Below, in pieces: positions 19,184 to 27,011 of a stretch of 64,000 nucleotides of DNA. Origin of the DNA: Chryseobacterium kimseyorum (lineage in GTDB: Bacteria; Bacteroidota; Bacteroidia; Flavobacteriales; Weeksellaceae); contig NZ_JAPDHW010000009.1 in NCBI RefSeq assembly GCF_025971945.1, positions 145,347 through 209,346 of the forward strand, given 5' to 3'. How positions within the stretch are numbered: the first letter of the stretch is position 1; every line of letters begins with the position of its first letter. The position numbers were made by a program, and so were the translations under genes. Below the pieces are notes generated by a model. It had not been told where the DNA came from, searched no databases, and was given only the letters and a program-made list of their open reading frames with translations.

Positions 19184-19234
19184 TAATTCCCACAATCATC
19201 CGTGCAAATCCGTAAAATCTGTGCGAAACAAAAT

Positions 19235-19262
19235 CTCAAATTTCAAATTTCAAATCTCAAAT
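19235..19262. repeat. Heptanucleotide repeat (CTCAAAT/TTCAAAT) x4
   Basis: Four heptamers in register, ending 6 bases before the ATG of the DinB gene. The open frame extends through this array to an ATG at 19221, but the resulting repeat-coded N terminus is not part of the DinB fold. Confidence 0.75.
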
Positions 19263-19268
19263 AAATCT

Positions 19269-19793
19269 ATGGACACCCTAAAATCACAAAAACTAGACAT
19301 CATCATCCCGGCATTCCGTGGTCACAGTCAGAATTTTCTGATGGTTCTCGACGGAATTTCTGAGGAAGATGCTTTGCAGAGAATCGAAGGCAGAACCAAT
19401 CACATCATCTGGATGGTAGGAAACTTTCTCGACATGCGTTATGCATTGGGAAATGTGCTCGGACTGGAAGAAAAGTTTGAATTCAAAGAATATTTCTCCG
19501 AAGGAAAAGCACTGGATGAAAGCTTTAAATATCCGACTTTAAAACAGTTAAAAGACAGTTTTCACCACATCTCACCTTTGGTTTACAGTAGATTACTGGA
19601 AGTCTCAGACGAAGAACTAGACAAAGATTTTCCGATGGGAATGAACATCGATTTCTTCCCTGAAAATGTTCTCAATTTCGTCGGAATGTGCATCGGACGC
19701 GAAGATTACCTTTCCGGACAAATCGGCTTAATGCGAAGAATCCTAAACTACGAAGGAATGAAATACGACTTCGACGAAAACATGAAATACTAA
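19269..19793 (+). CDS. DinB-like domain protein
   Basis: A 174-residue protein beginning at ATG 19269 (MDTLKSQKLDIII); an upstream in-frame ATG at 19221 lies within heptamer repeats and is not favoured. It has the four-helix DinB/YfiT pattern, with His-containing helices such as EGRTNHIIWMVGNFLDMR and LKQLKDSFHHISPLV, and a late GREDYLSGQIGLMRRIL segment, where DinB proteins carry the metal-binding His. Some members are thiol-dependent transferases (bacillithiol or mycothiol). The usual third His is replaced here by a Gly-Arg-Glu-Asp sequence, so activity is uncertain. Confidence 0.7.
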   Translation: MDTLKSQKLDIIIPAFRGHSQNFLMVLDGISEEDALQRIEGRTNHIIWMVGNFLDMRYALGNVLGLEEKFEFKEYFSEGKALDESFKYPTLKQLKDSFHHISPLVYSRLLEVSDEELDKDFPMGMNIDFFPENVLNFVGMCIGREDYLSGQIGLMRRILNYEGMKYDFDENMKY

Positions 19794-19858
19794 GCAGTCC
19801 TAACTAAAACTAAACTAATTATCAACCTTAACCTTAACATCAACCTAAATTTTAAAAT

Positions 19859-20296
19859 ATGCCTAAATTAAATCCATACCTCAATTTTGACGGCAAAGCC
19901 GAAGAAGCCTTCAATTTTTACAGAACAGTTTTCGGCGGCGAATTCGTCGGCGGAGTTCATAAAATGGGCAATGCTCCCGGAACTGAGAACCTGTCAGACG
20001 AAGAAAAAAACAGAGTCATGCACATCGCGCTCCGTGTGGGTGGTGATCTGTTGATGGCATCAGACATTGTGCCTTCATTCGGACAGAATTTAACGGTCGG
20101 GAACAATAATTATGTTTCCATTTTTCCGGATTCCAGAGAAGATGCTGACAGAATTTTTAAAGCACTTTCTGCCGGCGGAAATATTGAAATGCCTCTTGAA
20201 GATCAGTTTTGGGGAGATTATTTCGGAAGTTTTCAGGATAAATTCGGAGTCTACTGGATGATCAATTTTTCTACTGATCAGGGCTACGAAGGGTAA
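19859..20296 (+). CDS. PhnB-like VOC family protein
   Basis: A 145-residue protein of the PhnB group (COG2764). It opens with LNPYLNFDGKAEEAFNFYRT and contains FGGEFVGGVHKMG, HIALRVGGDLLMASD, and an ending DKFGVYWMINFS, which are the usual family landmarks. PhnB-like proteins share the VOC fold; many are annotated as 3-demethylubiquinone-9 3-methyltransferase-like, but this name is not supported by experiment. It is a stand-alone gene in the VOC/SRPBCC cluster. Confidence 0.85.
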   Translation: MPKLNPYLNFDGKAEEAFNFYRTVFGGEFVGGVHKMGNAPGTENLSDEEKNRVMHIALRVGGDLLMASDIVPSFGQNLTVGNNNYVSIFPDSREDADRIFKALSAGGNIEMPLEDQFWGDYFGSFQDKFGVYWMINFSTDQGYEG

Positions 20297-20482
20297 AATA
20301 AAACGATATTTGAAGAAATTATGATTTTCCACAAACTGTCATAATTAAAAAGCTTTGTATCTCTTTTTTTAAGCTTACGCCTTTGTCTTATTCAAAAAAC
20401 GCTTAAAATTTAAAATTCTTTGTTTTGACTTTGCGTTAAATTAAATAATACTCCAAGTAACAGATATTCAAAAAAATAAAAT

Positions 20483-20896
20483 ATGGAAAAAATAAAAATA
20501 GACATCACAATTTTAGCCCCTGTAAAAAAAGTTTGGGATTACTACAACGATCCTGAACACATCGTAAAGTGGAATTTTGCCCACGAATCATGGGAATGCC
20601 CGAGTTCTGAAAATGACCTCAGAGTAGGTGGGAAATTCAACAACAGAATGGAAGCCAAAGACGGAAGTTTCGGGTTTGATTTTGTGGGAATCTATGATGA
20701 AGTCGTGGAAAATGAATTGATCAAATACCACATGGAAGATGGCAGAAACGTCGAAATCGTTTTTGAAAAAGCAGACGAAAATACCACAAAGGTGAAGATC
20801 AGCTTCGATCCTGAAACGCAAAACTCTGTAGAAATGCAGCGTGAAGGTTGGTATGCGATACTCAACAACTTCCACAAGTACGTGGAAAACAATTAG
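20483..20896 (+). CDS. SRPBCC (AHSA1/START-like) domain protein
   Basis: A 137-residue single-domain protein. The family pattern is seen as an N-terminal beta strand followed by APVKKVWDYYNDPEHIVKWN, a central GGKFNNRM strand and a C-terminal helix (EGWYAILNNFHKYVE). These proteins form a deep hydrophobic pocket and bind lipids or other small molecules; no substrate can be given. It is one of three SRPBCC genes in this region. Confidence 0.85.
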   Translation: MEKIKIDITILAPVKKVWDYYNDPEHIVKWNFAHESWECPSSENDLRVGGKFNNRMEAKDGSFGFDFVGIYDEVVENELIKYHMEDGRNVEIVFEKADENTTKVKISFDPETQNSVEMQREGWYAILNNFHKYVENN

Positions 20897-20929
20897 CATC
20901 ATTTTTCAGTCATGATCAATCTGATAATT

Positions 20930-21166
20930 ATGGCAAAATATTTAAAACCTTTTTGTAGTGACTGTCATGAAGTTTCAGGAGATTTTTTGAAGGGAGTGGT
21001 TGCCATGCCTGCGAGAAGAGCATTGCAAAAAGAAAAAATAGATTCTCTGGAAAAACTTTCAGATTATACCGAAAAAGAAATATTACAATTTCATGGATTC
21101 GGGAAAAATTCAGTCGAAAAGCTAAAGATATATATGAATCATCATCATTTCTCCTTCAAACCTTAA
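20930..21166 (+). CDS. Small helix-hairpin-helix protein (RNA polymerase alpha-CTD-like)
   Basis: A 78-residue protein from ATG 20930; an in-frame ATG at 20912 would add six hydrophobic residues. The C-terminal half, ARRALQKEKIDSLEKLSDYT followed by EILQFHGFGKNSVEKL, has the helix-hairpin-helix form of RNA polymerase alpha C-terminal domains, which contact DNA. An N-terminal CSDCHE segment has two Cys and one His. Function is unknown; DNA binding is an inference. It starts about 30 bases after the SRPBCC gene. Confidence 0.65.
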   Translation: MAKYLKPFCSDCHEVSGDFLKGVVAMPARRALQKEKIDSLEKLSDYTEKEILQFHGFGKNSVEKLKIYMNHHHFSFKP

Positions 21167-21189
21167 TCTGTCGGCTAAAATTGTTATTT

Positions 21190-21295
21190 TTAGGGCGCCT
21201 TTATCCGCCCTCCGTTCCCGCTTTTTTGTGCCTTGCTTTTCCCGTGGCTTACAAAAAGAGCTCCACTCAAGTCGGGCTGCGGGCAATTCGACGTC
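21190..21295. other. Intergenic element of unusual base composition
   Basis: About 100 bases much richer in C and G than the surrounding DNA, including ATCCGCCCTCCGTTCCCGCT at about 21199-21218 and GTCGGGCTGCGGGCAATTCG at about 21271-21290. It lies just upstream of the two-domain PhnB gene. It is not coding in a convincing frame and has the look of a dispersed flavobacterial repeat. Confidence 0.45.
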
Positions 21296-21323
21296 TAATA
21301 ATGAGTTAGAAAAAATAAATAAT

Positions 21324-22187
21324 ATGAACAACGATATTTTCCCGTGTCTCTGGCACAATGAAGACGCAAAAGAAGCTGCAGAATTTTACTGTAAAGTTTT
21401 CAACGGAACAGTCACTGCTGATACTCCCGTGGTAATGAATATTGAACTCTTCGGGCAGAAATTAATGCTTTTAAATGGCGGTCCGCAGTTTGAAAGAAAC
21501 GCTTCAATCTCTTTTATGGTATTGTGTGAAACTGAAGATGAGGTTCAGAATTACTGGAATCAGTTATCCAATGGCGGAATCGTTCTGATGGATCTTGGAG
21601 AATATCCATGGAGCAAAAAATACGGTTGGGTTCGGGATCAGTTTGGAACTACATGGCAACTGTATCTGGGCGAAAAACAGGGCGAGCAAAAACTGATTCC
21701 AACATTGATGTACATTCATGAAAACAATGGAAGAGCGATGGAAGCGATGGAATTGTACACTGAAATTTTCCCAAATTCCAAGATTGGAGGGGTTTTAAAG
21801 TATGGAGAAAGTGTCGGAGACGAAAATCACGAAGTTCCGGAAAATGTACAGCACGCTCATTTTGAAATAGATGGCTACAGTTTTTTCTGTATGGACAATT
21901 CTTATGACCATAAATTTGATTTTAATGAAGGTATTTCAATCGTGATAATGACTGATGACCAGGAGGAAACCGATCACTTATGGAACTCTTTAACCCAAAA
22001 TGGCGGCAGAGAGAGCATGTGTGGCTGGCTGAAAGATCCGTTTGGCGTCAGCTGGCAGATTGTTCCCAAAAAATTGATTCAGCTGATGAATGATTCTGAT
22101 CAGGAAAAAGCACACAAAGTCGTTCAGGCGATGATGAAAATGCAGAAAATTGTAATTAAGGATTTGGAGCTGGCTTACATGAGTTGA
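21324..22187 (+). CDS. Two-domain PhnB-like VOC protein
   Basis: A 287-residue protein from ATG 21324 (MNNDIFPCLWHNEDAKEAAE); the frame extends upstream into the GC-rich intergenic element, which does not look coding. It contains two PhnB domains in tandem. The first (about 1-125) ends with RDQFGTTWQLYL and the second (about 130-250) ends with KDPFGVSWQIVP. A helical tail follows. It is probably an internal duplication with a pseudo-dimeric VOC fold. The substrate is unknown. Confidence 0.85.
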   Translation: MNNDIFPCLWHNEDAKEAAEFYCKVFNGTVTADTPVVMNIELFGQKLMLLNGGPQFERNASISFMVLCETEDEVQNYWNQLSNGGIVLMDLGEYPWSKKYGWVRDQFGTTWQLYLGEKQGEQKLIPTLMYIHENNGRAMEAMELYTEIFPNSKIGGVLKYGESVGDENHEVPENVQHAHFEIDGYSFFCMDNSYDHKFDFNEGISIVIMTDDQEETDHLWNSLTQNGGRESMCGWLKDPFGVSWQIVPKKLIQLMNDSDQEKAHKVVQAMMKMQKIVIKDLELAYMS

Positions 22188-22351
22188 GAAATACGGGTTT
22201 CTGGTTTGAAGATCGGGATTTGGGAGCGGGTTATCTTTTATAAAAATTTAGATGGAGAATTCGAAATCCGGGTTTTGGATATTGAAGGGAATTTCAAGCG
22301 ATGATGAATAAGTAATATTTGAATGATTCCAAATAATAAAATATTTACTTT

Positions 22352-22414
22352 CTCAAATCTCAAATCTCAAATCTCAAATCTCAAATCTCAAATTCAAAAT
22401 CTTGAATCTTGAAT
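22352..22414. repeat. Heptanucleotide tandem repeat (CTCAAAT), six perfect plus three variant units
   Basis: Six perfect copies of CTCAAAT (22352-22393) continue in the same seven-base register as TCAAAAT, CTTGAAT and CTTGAAT. The array ends 56 bases before the start of the SDR gene. The rest of the 22188-22470 spacer shows no gene. Confidence 0.85.
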
Positions 22415-22470
22415 CTCTCACCCCGTTTCGGCTTGCTGTTTGTTGTTATCAGTGGAAAAAAGATTTGCCT

Positions 22471-23304
22471 ATGAAGACGCAGAACAAGTCAAAATCATTA
22501 TCAAAAGTCCCGAAAGATGGACTTCATCCGGAGATTATCCGTAAAAATTATCTCGGAAGTAAAAAATTACTTAATAAAAAAGCCATTATTTCAGGTGGCG
22601 ACAGCGGAATTGGTCAGGCGGTAGCAGTTCATTTCGCCCGCGAGGGTGCTGATGTTGCCATTATTTATCAGGAAAACGACAAGGACGCCAGGGAAACTCA
22701 GAAACTCGTTGAAAAAGAAGGTCAGCAGTGCATTCTAATGAAAGGTGATATTTCTAAAAAAGCGTTCAGAACCAAATGTCTTGAACGCGTTAAAAAACAG
22801 TGGAAAACTTTAGATATCTTAGTTAATAATGCAGGAATTCAGTTTCCGAAAACCGATTTTGAAAAAATAACGGATGACCAAATTTCAAAAACGTTTGATG
22901 TTAATATTATTTCCATGATTTCTTTCACCAGAGATTGTTTAGAACTAATGAATAAGGGCGGAAGAATTATCTGCACAACGTCGGTTACGGCTTATCGTGG
23001 CAGCGATCACCTTATCGATTATTCCTCGACAAAAGGTGCAATTGCAACATTTATCAGATCGCTTTCCGTCAATTTAGCAGAAAAGAAAATCCTCGTGAAT
23101 GGAGTTGCACCAGGCCCAATCTGGACGCCATTAGTGAAAGAAACGTTTGAAGATATTGCATCTTTCGGAAAAGACACTCCTCTGAAAAGAGCAGGTCAGC
23201 CCTGTGAAGTTGCGCCGGCTTATGTTTTTCTTGCATCAGAAGATTCAAGTTTTATCACCGGAGAAATTATTCACATTAACGGCGGAGATTTTGTAGGCGG
23301 ATAA
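22471..23304 (+). CDS. SDR family oxidoreductase (YhdG/YdaD-like)
   Basis: A 277-residue protein from ATG 22471; the open frame reaches a TTG at 22402, next to the heptamer array, but the added residues do not look like protein. The glycine-rich NAD(P) motif is SGGDSGIGQA (about 39-48), followed by NNAGIQ and the catalytic YSSTKGA (Tyr-x3-Lys). The unusual long N-terminal arm containing KDGLHPEIIRKNYLGSKKL is typical of the general-stress SDR group (B. subtilis YhdG/YdaD), which acts on unknown alcohols or sugars. Confidence 0.85.
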   Translation: MKTQNKSKSLSKVPKDGLHPEIIRKNYLGSKKLLNKKAIISGGDSGIGQAVAVHFAREGADVAIIYQENDKDARETQKLVEKEGQQCILMKGDISKKAFRTKCLERVKKQWKTLDILVNNAGIQFPKTDFEKITDDQISKTFDVNIISMISFTRDCLELMNKGGRIICTTSVTAYRGSDHLIDYSSTKGAIATFIRSLSVNLAEKKILVNGVAPGPIWTPLVKETFEDIASFGKDTPLKRAGQPCEVAPAYVFLASEDSSFITGEIIHINGGDFVGG

Positions 23305-23345
23305 TCAATTTTAACACCAACACCAAACATTAAAAAATAAATTAT

Positions 23346-23774
23346 ATGGAAACTTTAGAATATACAATCGAAATTGACGCTACTTCGGAAAAAGTATGGA
23401 CAGCACTGTGGGACGAAACCAGTTACCGACAGTGGACTTCTGCATTTACAAAAGGCTCATTTTATTTAGGAACATGGGAAGAGGAGAGCATGATGAAATT
23501 TTTAGATCCTGAAAACAATGGAATGTTCAGCCGTGTACTGAAAAATGATCCGAATAAAGAAATGGTTTTTCTACATTTGGGTGAAATTTTTGATGGGGTG
23601 GAAGTTCCACAGGATTGGGGCGATGCGACCGAGACTTATCTACTGGAAGAAACCGAAGAAGGAACGAAATTGATTGCAAGAATCAAGACATCAGAAGAGT
23701 TTAAAGAGTTTTTCGAAGATAAATTTCCTCAGGCTCTTCAAAATGTTAAAAATTTATCTGAAAATCAATTATAA
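23346..23774 (+). CDS. SRPBCC domain-containing protein
   Basis: A 142-residue single-domain protein of the START-like superfamily. It opens with EYTIEIDATSEKVWTALWDE, which is the first strand and helix of the fold, and ends with a long amphipathic helix (EFFEDKFPQALQNVKNLSE). A small ligand-binding role is likely but unassigned. The gene begins 41 bases after the SDR stop and resembles the next gene in layout. Confidence 0.8.
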   Translation: METLEYTIEIDATSEKVWTALWDETSYRQWTSAFTKGSFYLGTWEEESMMKFLDPENNGMFSRVLKNDPNKEMVFLHLGEIFDGVEVPQDWGDATETYLLEETEEGTKLIARIKTSEEFKEFFEDKFPQALQNVKNLSENQL

Positions 23775-23880
23775 ATAACACAAGTTTCACGAAATCAGCA
23801 CCAAAATACAATTATCACCTGTGTTCTCAGTGTGGAAATTAGTGTTGCTCATGTTTAAACTAGTCACAAAAATTAAAAAT

Positions 23881-24324
23881 ATGGAAACATTATCTTATGA
23901 AACCGTAATTGACGCACCCAAGCAAAAAGTATGGGATGTGTTATTTGGAAAAGAAACTTACAGCGAATGGACTCAATTTTTCGGTCCGGGATCGCAAATG
24001 AAAACCGACTGGACAGTTGGTGGCAAAACTTATTTCGTAAATCCCAAAGGTGCAGGAATGGTTTCTACCATCGACAATATTGAAGAACCGGATCAAATGA
24101 TTTTTAAACATCTTGGAATGATTGATGAAAATGGGGTAGAAGACACTGAAAGCATGGAAATCAAGCAATGGAGCGGATGTTTTGAAAAGTATATTCTCAT
24201 TGACTATGATGGCAAAACCAAACTTCATGTGGAAGTTCAGACCGAGAAAGATTGGGAAGAGCACATGCAGAATGGTTTTACCAAAGGTCTGGAAGTGGTG
24301 AAAAATCTTTCAGAAGCGAAGTAA
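23881..24324 (+). CDS. SRPBCC domain-containing protein
   Basis: A 147-residue protein from ATG 23881 (METLSYETVIDAPKQKVWDV); a GTG at 23821 would add 20 residues of unlikely sequence. It is a paralogue of the preceding gene, with the same METL opening and the same C-terminal helix pattern (GFTKGLEVVKNLSE). It is the last gene of the small-domain cluster and is followed by a strong inverted repeat. Substrate unknown. Confidence 0.8.
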   Translation: METLSYETVIDAPKQKVWDVLFGKETYSEWTQFFGPGSQMKTDWTVGGKTYFVNPKGAGMVSTIDNIEEPDQMIFKHLGMIDENGVEDTESMEIKQWSGCFEKYILIDYDGKTKLHVEVQTEKDWEEHMQNGFTKGLEVVKNLSEAK

Positions 24325-24352
24325 AATATATTTTTAATTACAATTCAATTAC

Positions 24353-24389
24353 ACAACCCTGCCAGCGTTTCACACGCTGGCAGGGTTGT
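24353..24389. repeat. Perfect 16-bp stem hairpin, REP-like or bidirectional terminator
   Basis: ACAACCCTGCCAGCGT (24353-24368) pairs perfectly with 24374-24389 around a 5-base loop. It lies between convergent genes. The 3' side has only a short T run, so it may be a dispersed GC-rich palindrome rather than, or as well as, a terminator. Confidence 0.75.
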
Positions 24390-24441
24390 TTCTAGCAGTA
24401 AGATTTCAAAATTTGTAAAAGTTAGAAATCAAAAATCTTTA

Positions 24442-24945
24442 TCAAATCTGAAATAGTTTTTCAACCTTCTTTTCTGTTTCGGCCTCAGACCATATTTCTT
24501 CTTCTTTTTCCTCATCATAATCTTCCATAAATCGTAAAGTCGACCAAAAATCTGCGACAATAGTATGGTTTTCGATCGTCAGAAAACCTTCACCATGCAT
24601 CTCAAATTCACCTGCATCTGGGATATCCAACTTTAAAATTAAATATTCCTCAAGTTCCCAAAATTCTTCGTTATCAAAAGTATTTTCGTGACCCTCAAAA
24701 TTTAAAAAAGCCTCATCATTTCCACTGTCCCATGAAAATTTTAAATGGTTATTTTTAGACCTGATTAAATCCACAAATCTGTCTTTTATCTTAAGTTCAA
24801 GTTCATTTATTCTTGATAACTGCTCCTTTTCCCAGGCATCAGGATTGTAATCCGCTGAAGGTTGGAAAGTCTGTAGATCAGAGGCGTTTTGGAAATCGTT
24901 TTTCCTGGAAAAGAGATTTGAAAAAAAATTAAATATGCTCATCAT
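24442..24945 (-). CDS. Hypothetical acidic protein
   Basis: A 167-residue protein with no recognised domain. It is acidic, especially near the C terminus (EDYDEEKEEEIWSEAETEKK), with aromatic-rich central segments (EEFWELEEYLIL). Its start overlaps the end of the upstream gene by 17 bases, so the two are almost certainly translated from one message. Acidic proteins paired with a second small protein are often immunity proteins of contact-dependent toxins, but no toxin gene is visible here and this is speculative. Confidence 0.65.
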   Translation of the reverse strand: MMSIFNFFSNLFSRKNDFQNASDLQTFQPSADYNPDAWEKEQLSRINELELKIKDRFVDLIRSKNNHLKFSWDSGNDEAFLNFEGHENTFDNEEFWELEEYLILKLDIPDAGEFEMHGEGFLTIENHTIVADFWSTLRFMEDYDEEKEEEIWSEAETEKKVEKLFQI

Positions 24946-25516
24946 TTATTTGTTTTAGTTCTTCCATGTTCGGCGTGAATTGCCATTTTTCTTTAAGTTT
25001 AATGTGTTGTAAAAGTTCATTAATACTTTTATTTTTTACTGATTCTGACAATTTTAAAGCTTGATCAACTCCTAAAATTTCTTTGGCTAAGTAGACCCCG
25101 AAATTACTATGTGTGATGATGAGTGATGATTTTAAGCCGGACATCATTAACGGTTTCAGTAAGAAGTCATTTAAAACCTTGTCATCAGTTTCTATTAAAT
25201 CAAAATCTTCAAAAATTCTTTCATCGTAATATTTAAACCAATTGTTCAGCGTAGGAACCACACCATAAAGATCTTCTTTGCAATGTTCGGCAACGATGTC
25301 TCTTACAAGAATCTTTTTTCCGTCACTGTTCGTGATTAACTCTCCAAATTTAGATATGCAGATTTCCATTCCATAAGTATTGTGAAGGAGTATGCGGTGC
25401 TTTAAATGGTAATAAAAAAGCTTGCTCGAATCTAAAAATTTATGAACTGACAGGTAATCTTCAGGATTTCCGCCAAATTTTTTCCTGGATAATAGGCTGT
25501 GCTTCCAATAATTCAT
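24929..25516 (-). CDS. DUF6915-like protein
   Basis: A 195-residue protein. The segments NPEDYLSVHKFLDSSKLFYY, KHRILLHN, FGELITNSDGKKILVRDIVA and YGVVPTLNNWFKYY resemble the DUF6915 family as I remember it, in which conserved His and Asp residues suggest an enzyme or metal-binding fold. The C-terminal part (about 120-195) is extra helical sequence. The 17-base overlap with the next gene suggests translational coupling. Function is unknown. Confidence 0.6.
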   Translation of the reverse strand: MNYWKHSLLSRKKFGGNPEDYLSVHKFLDSSKLFYYHLKHRILLHNTYGMEICISKFGELITNSDGKKILVRDIVAEHCKEDLYGVVPTLNNWFKYYDERIFEDFDLIETDDKVLNDFLLKPLMMSGLKSSLIITHSNFGVYLAKEILGVDQALKLSESVKNKSINELLQHIKLKEKWQFTPNMEELKQINDEHI

Positions 25517-25591
25517 CCCGTAATTTTTTGTGAAAATATTATTTTTAGTTCTAAACCTGATAATTTATCTCATTATTTTTTTAATTAAATC

Positions 25592-25599
25592 TAAATTTG
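25592..25599 (+). promoter_or_regulatory. -7 box for the sigma factor gene
   Basis: TAAATTTG matches TAnnTTTG, 65 bases upstream of the sigma factor start codon. This leaves a leader of about 60 bases. Confidence 0.45.
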
Positions 25600-25664
25600 T
25601 GTTACTGCACAAAATTATTTTAAAATCATTAAAGTAAAACAAAAACAACAATCGTCATAGCAAT

Positions 25665-26243
25665 ATGGAGATTGCCGAGAAAATAACAATGCCACAGAAG
25701 GAAAAGGAAAACATTATTTCGCAGACCGTATCAAACTACGGTGGAAAACTGATGTCTTTCATTCGCCCGAAAGTGAAAAATACCGAAGATGCGGAAGATA
25801 TTCTGCAGGAGGTGTGGTATCAGTTCAGCAGTTTGACCAATCTTTCTGAAATTGTAAATGTCGGCGGATGGTTATACCGCGTTACTTCCAACAAAATCAT
25901 TGATAAATACCGGAAAAAGAAAACCGAAAACCTTGAAGATTTTGTCTACGAAGATGAAGACGGATCGTTTTCGATAAAAGATATTCTGTTGCTCGACGAC
26001 AGTGCGGGACCCGATGTAAAGATGTTTCAGGATGAAATTTGGAAAAAACTGTTTGAAGCTTTAGAAGAACTTCCGGAAAAACAGAAACTGGTTTACATGG
26101 AAAATGAATTAAATGATAAAACTTTACAGGAGATCGCTGATGAACAGGGAGAAAATATCAAAACGATCATCAGCCGTAAAAATTACGCAGTAAAGCATTT
26201 GAGAAACAGACTGAGACAGTTGTACGAAGATTTAAATAATTAG
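25665..26243 (+). CDS. RNA polymerase sigma factor, ECF type
   Basis: A 192-residue sigma-70 family protein. Region 2 is seen as NTEDAEDILQEVWYQF and GGWLYRVTSNKIIDKYRKKK (about 45-90). Region 4 is LEELPEKQKLVYMENELNDK followed by the helix-turn-helix LQEIADEQGENIKTIISRKN (about 125-175). There is no adjacent FecR or zinc-binding anti-sigma gene. Instead, a small membrane protein is encoded 12 bases downstream, which may act in the same pathway. The inducing signal is not known. Confidence 0.9.
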   Translation: MEIAEKITMPQKEKENIISQTVSNYGGKLMSFIRPKVKNTEDAEDILQEVWYQFSSLTNLSEIVNVGGWLYRVTSNKIIDKYRKKKTENLEDFVYEDEDGSFSIKDILLLDDSAGPDVKMFQDEIWKKLFEALEELPEKQKLVYMENELNDKTLQEIADEQGENIKTIISRKNYAVKHLRNRLRQLYEDLNN

Positions 26244-26255
26244 AAATAAAGCAAA

Positions 26256-26594
26256 ATGAACAATAAATATAAAAAAAGCTGGGCACTTCTGATTTTATGT
26301 CCGCCCTTGATTTTCCTTGCTGTTGCGCTGATTGTAATGTGGCTTTGGAACTGCATTTTACCAGAAGTTCTTGGTGTGAAAAGTATCAGTTACTGGCAGG
26401 CAATGGGAATTCTGGTGTTGAGTAAAATTCTTTTTGGTGGATTTCACGGAAAATTCGGGAGAGGAATGAGAGATATGAAAGAGAAACATCTGCAACATAA
26501 GATGGAAGGGATGTCTGACGAGGAAAAAGAAAAATTCAAAGAAGTCTGGAGACAGAAATGTTCAAGCGGATTTTTCAACAGAAATAACGAATAG
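26256..26594 (+). CDS. Small membrane protein co-transcribed with the sigma factor
   Basis: A 112-residue protein with two hydrophobic segments (about 9-33 and 46-61), a GGFHGKFGRGMRDMKEKH linker and a charged C-terminal tail (EGMSDEEKEKFKEVWRQKC). The gene starts 12 bases after the sigma factor stop. It could modulate that sigma factor from the membrane, but it has no known anti-sigma motif. The family is not recognised. Confidence 0.7.
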   Translation: MNNKYKKSWALLILCPPLIFLAVALIVMWLWNCILPEVLGVKSISYWQAMGILVLSKILFGGFHGKFGRGMRDMKEKHLQHKMEGMSDEEKEKFKEVWRQKCSSGFFNRNNE

Positions 26595-26682
26595 TTTAAA
26601 TTTTTGAAGTAGTAAAGTAAAAACTGAAACAAATTCGTCTCTATAAAAAAACAAGAAGTAGTAAAATTTAAAATTTAAGAAA

Positions 26683-26952
26683 ATGAAAAATTCAGTATTA
26701 AAAGGTGTTCTTGGAGCACTTGCCGTTGCAGGAGTTGCAGTGGTTGCCAAAAAAGTAATTGAAAGAAAAAGATTTGTAAGAGGTATTTTTAATGAATATG
26801 GAATCAAAGAAAAATCGCCTTTCGGATTGGCAGACAAGATCAGAGAAATGGATGAGGAGCAGTATCAGGAACTGAAAGGAAAGTTTAAGAAAGAATTTGC
26901 TTCAAGATGCTGCAGAAAAGATGCGGGAAAAGAAGATTTTGCAGAAGCATAA
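26683..26952 (+). CDS. Small protein with N-terminal membrane segment
   Basis: An 89-residue protein. Residues 5-26 form a small-residue-rich hydrophobic helix (GVLGALAVAGVAVVAKKVIE). The rest is charged and contains a MDEEQYQELKGKFKKEF segment similar in character to the SDEEKEKFKEVW tail of the preceding protein, and a CC pair near the end. It is likely the third gene of the sigma factor operon. Function unknown. Confidence 0.65.
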   Translation: MKNSVLKGVLGALAVAGVAVVAKKVIERKRFVRGIFNEYGIKEKSPFGLADKIREMDEEQYQELKGKFKKEFASRCCRKDAGKEDFAEA

Positions 26953-27011
26953 ATAGAAAGTAACTAAATGAAATTGTTAATTCCGGCGCAAAAAATGTGT
27001 CGGAATTTGTT

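Noticed and set aside
21228..21323. N-terminal extension of the two-domain PhnB gene
   Set aside because: The extension is encoded by the GC-rich spacer element and gives unlikely protein sequence; ATG 21324 matches the PhnB fold start.
16072..22414. Short tandem repeats considered as CRISPR arrays
   Set aside because: Units are seven bases with no spacers, and no cas genes are present.
24929..25516. Classification as a toxin
   Set aside because: No toxin motif is visible; the overlap with an acidic protein alone is not enough.
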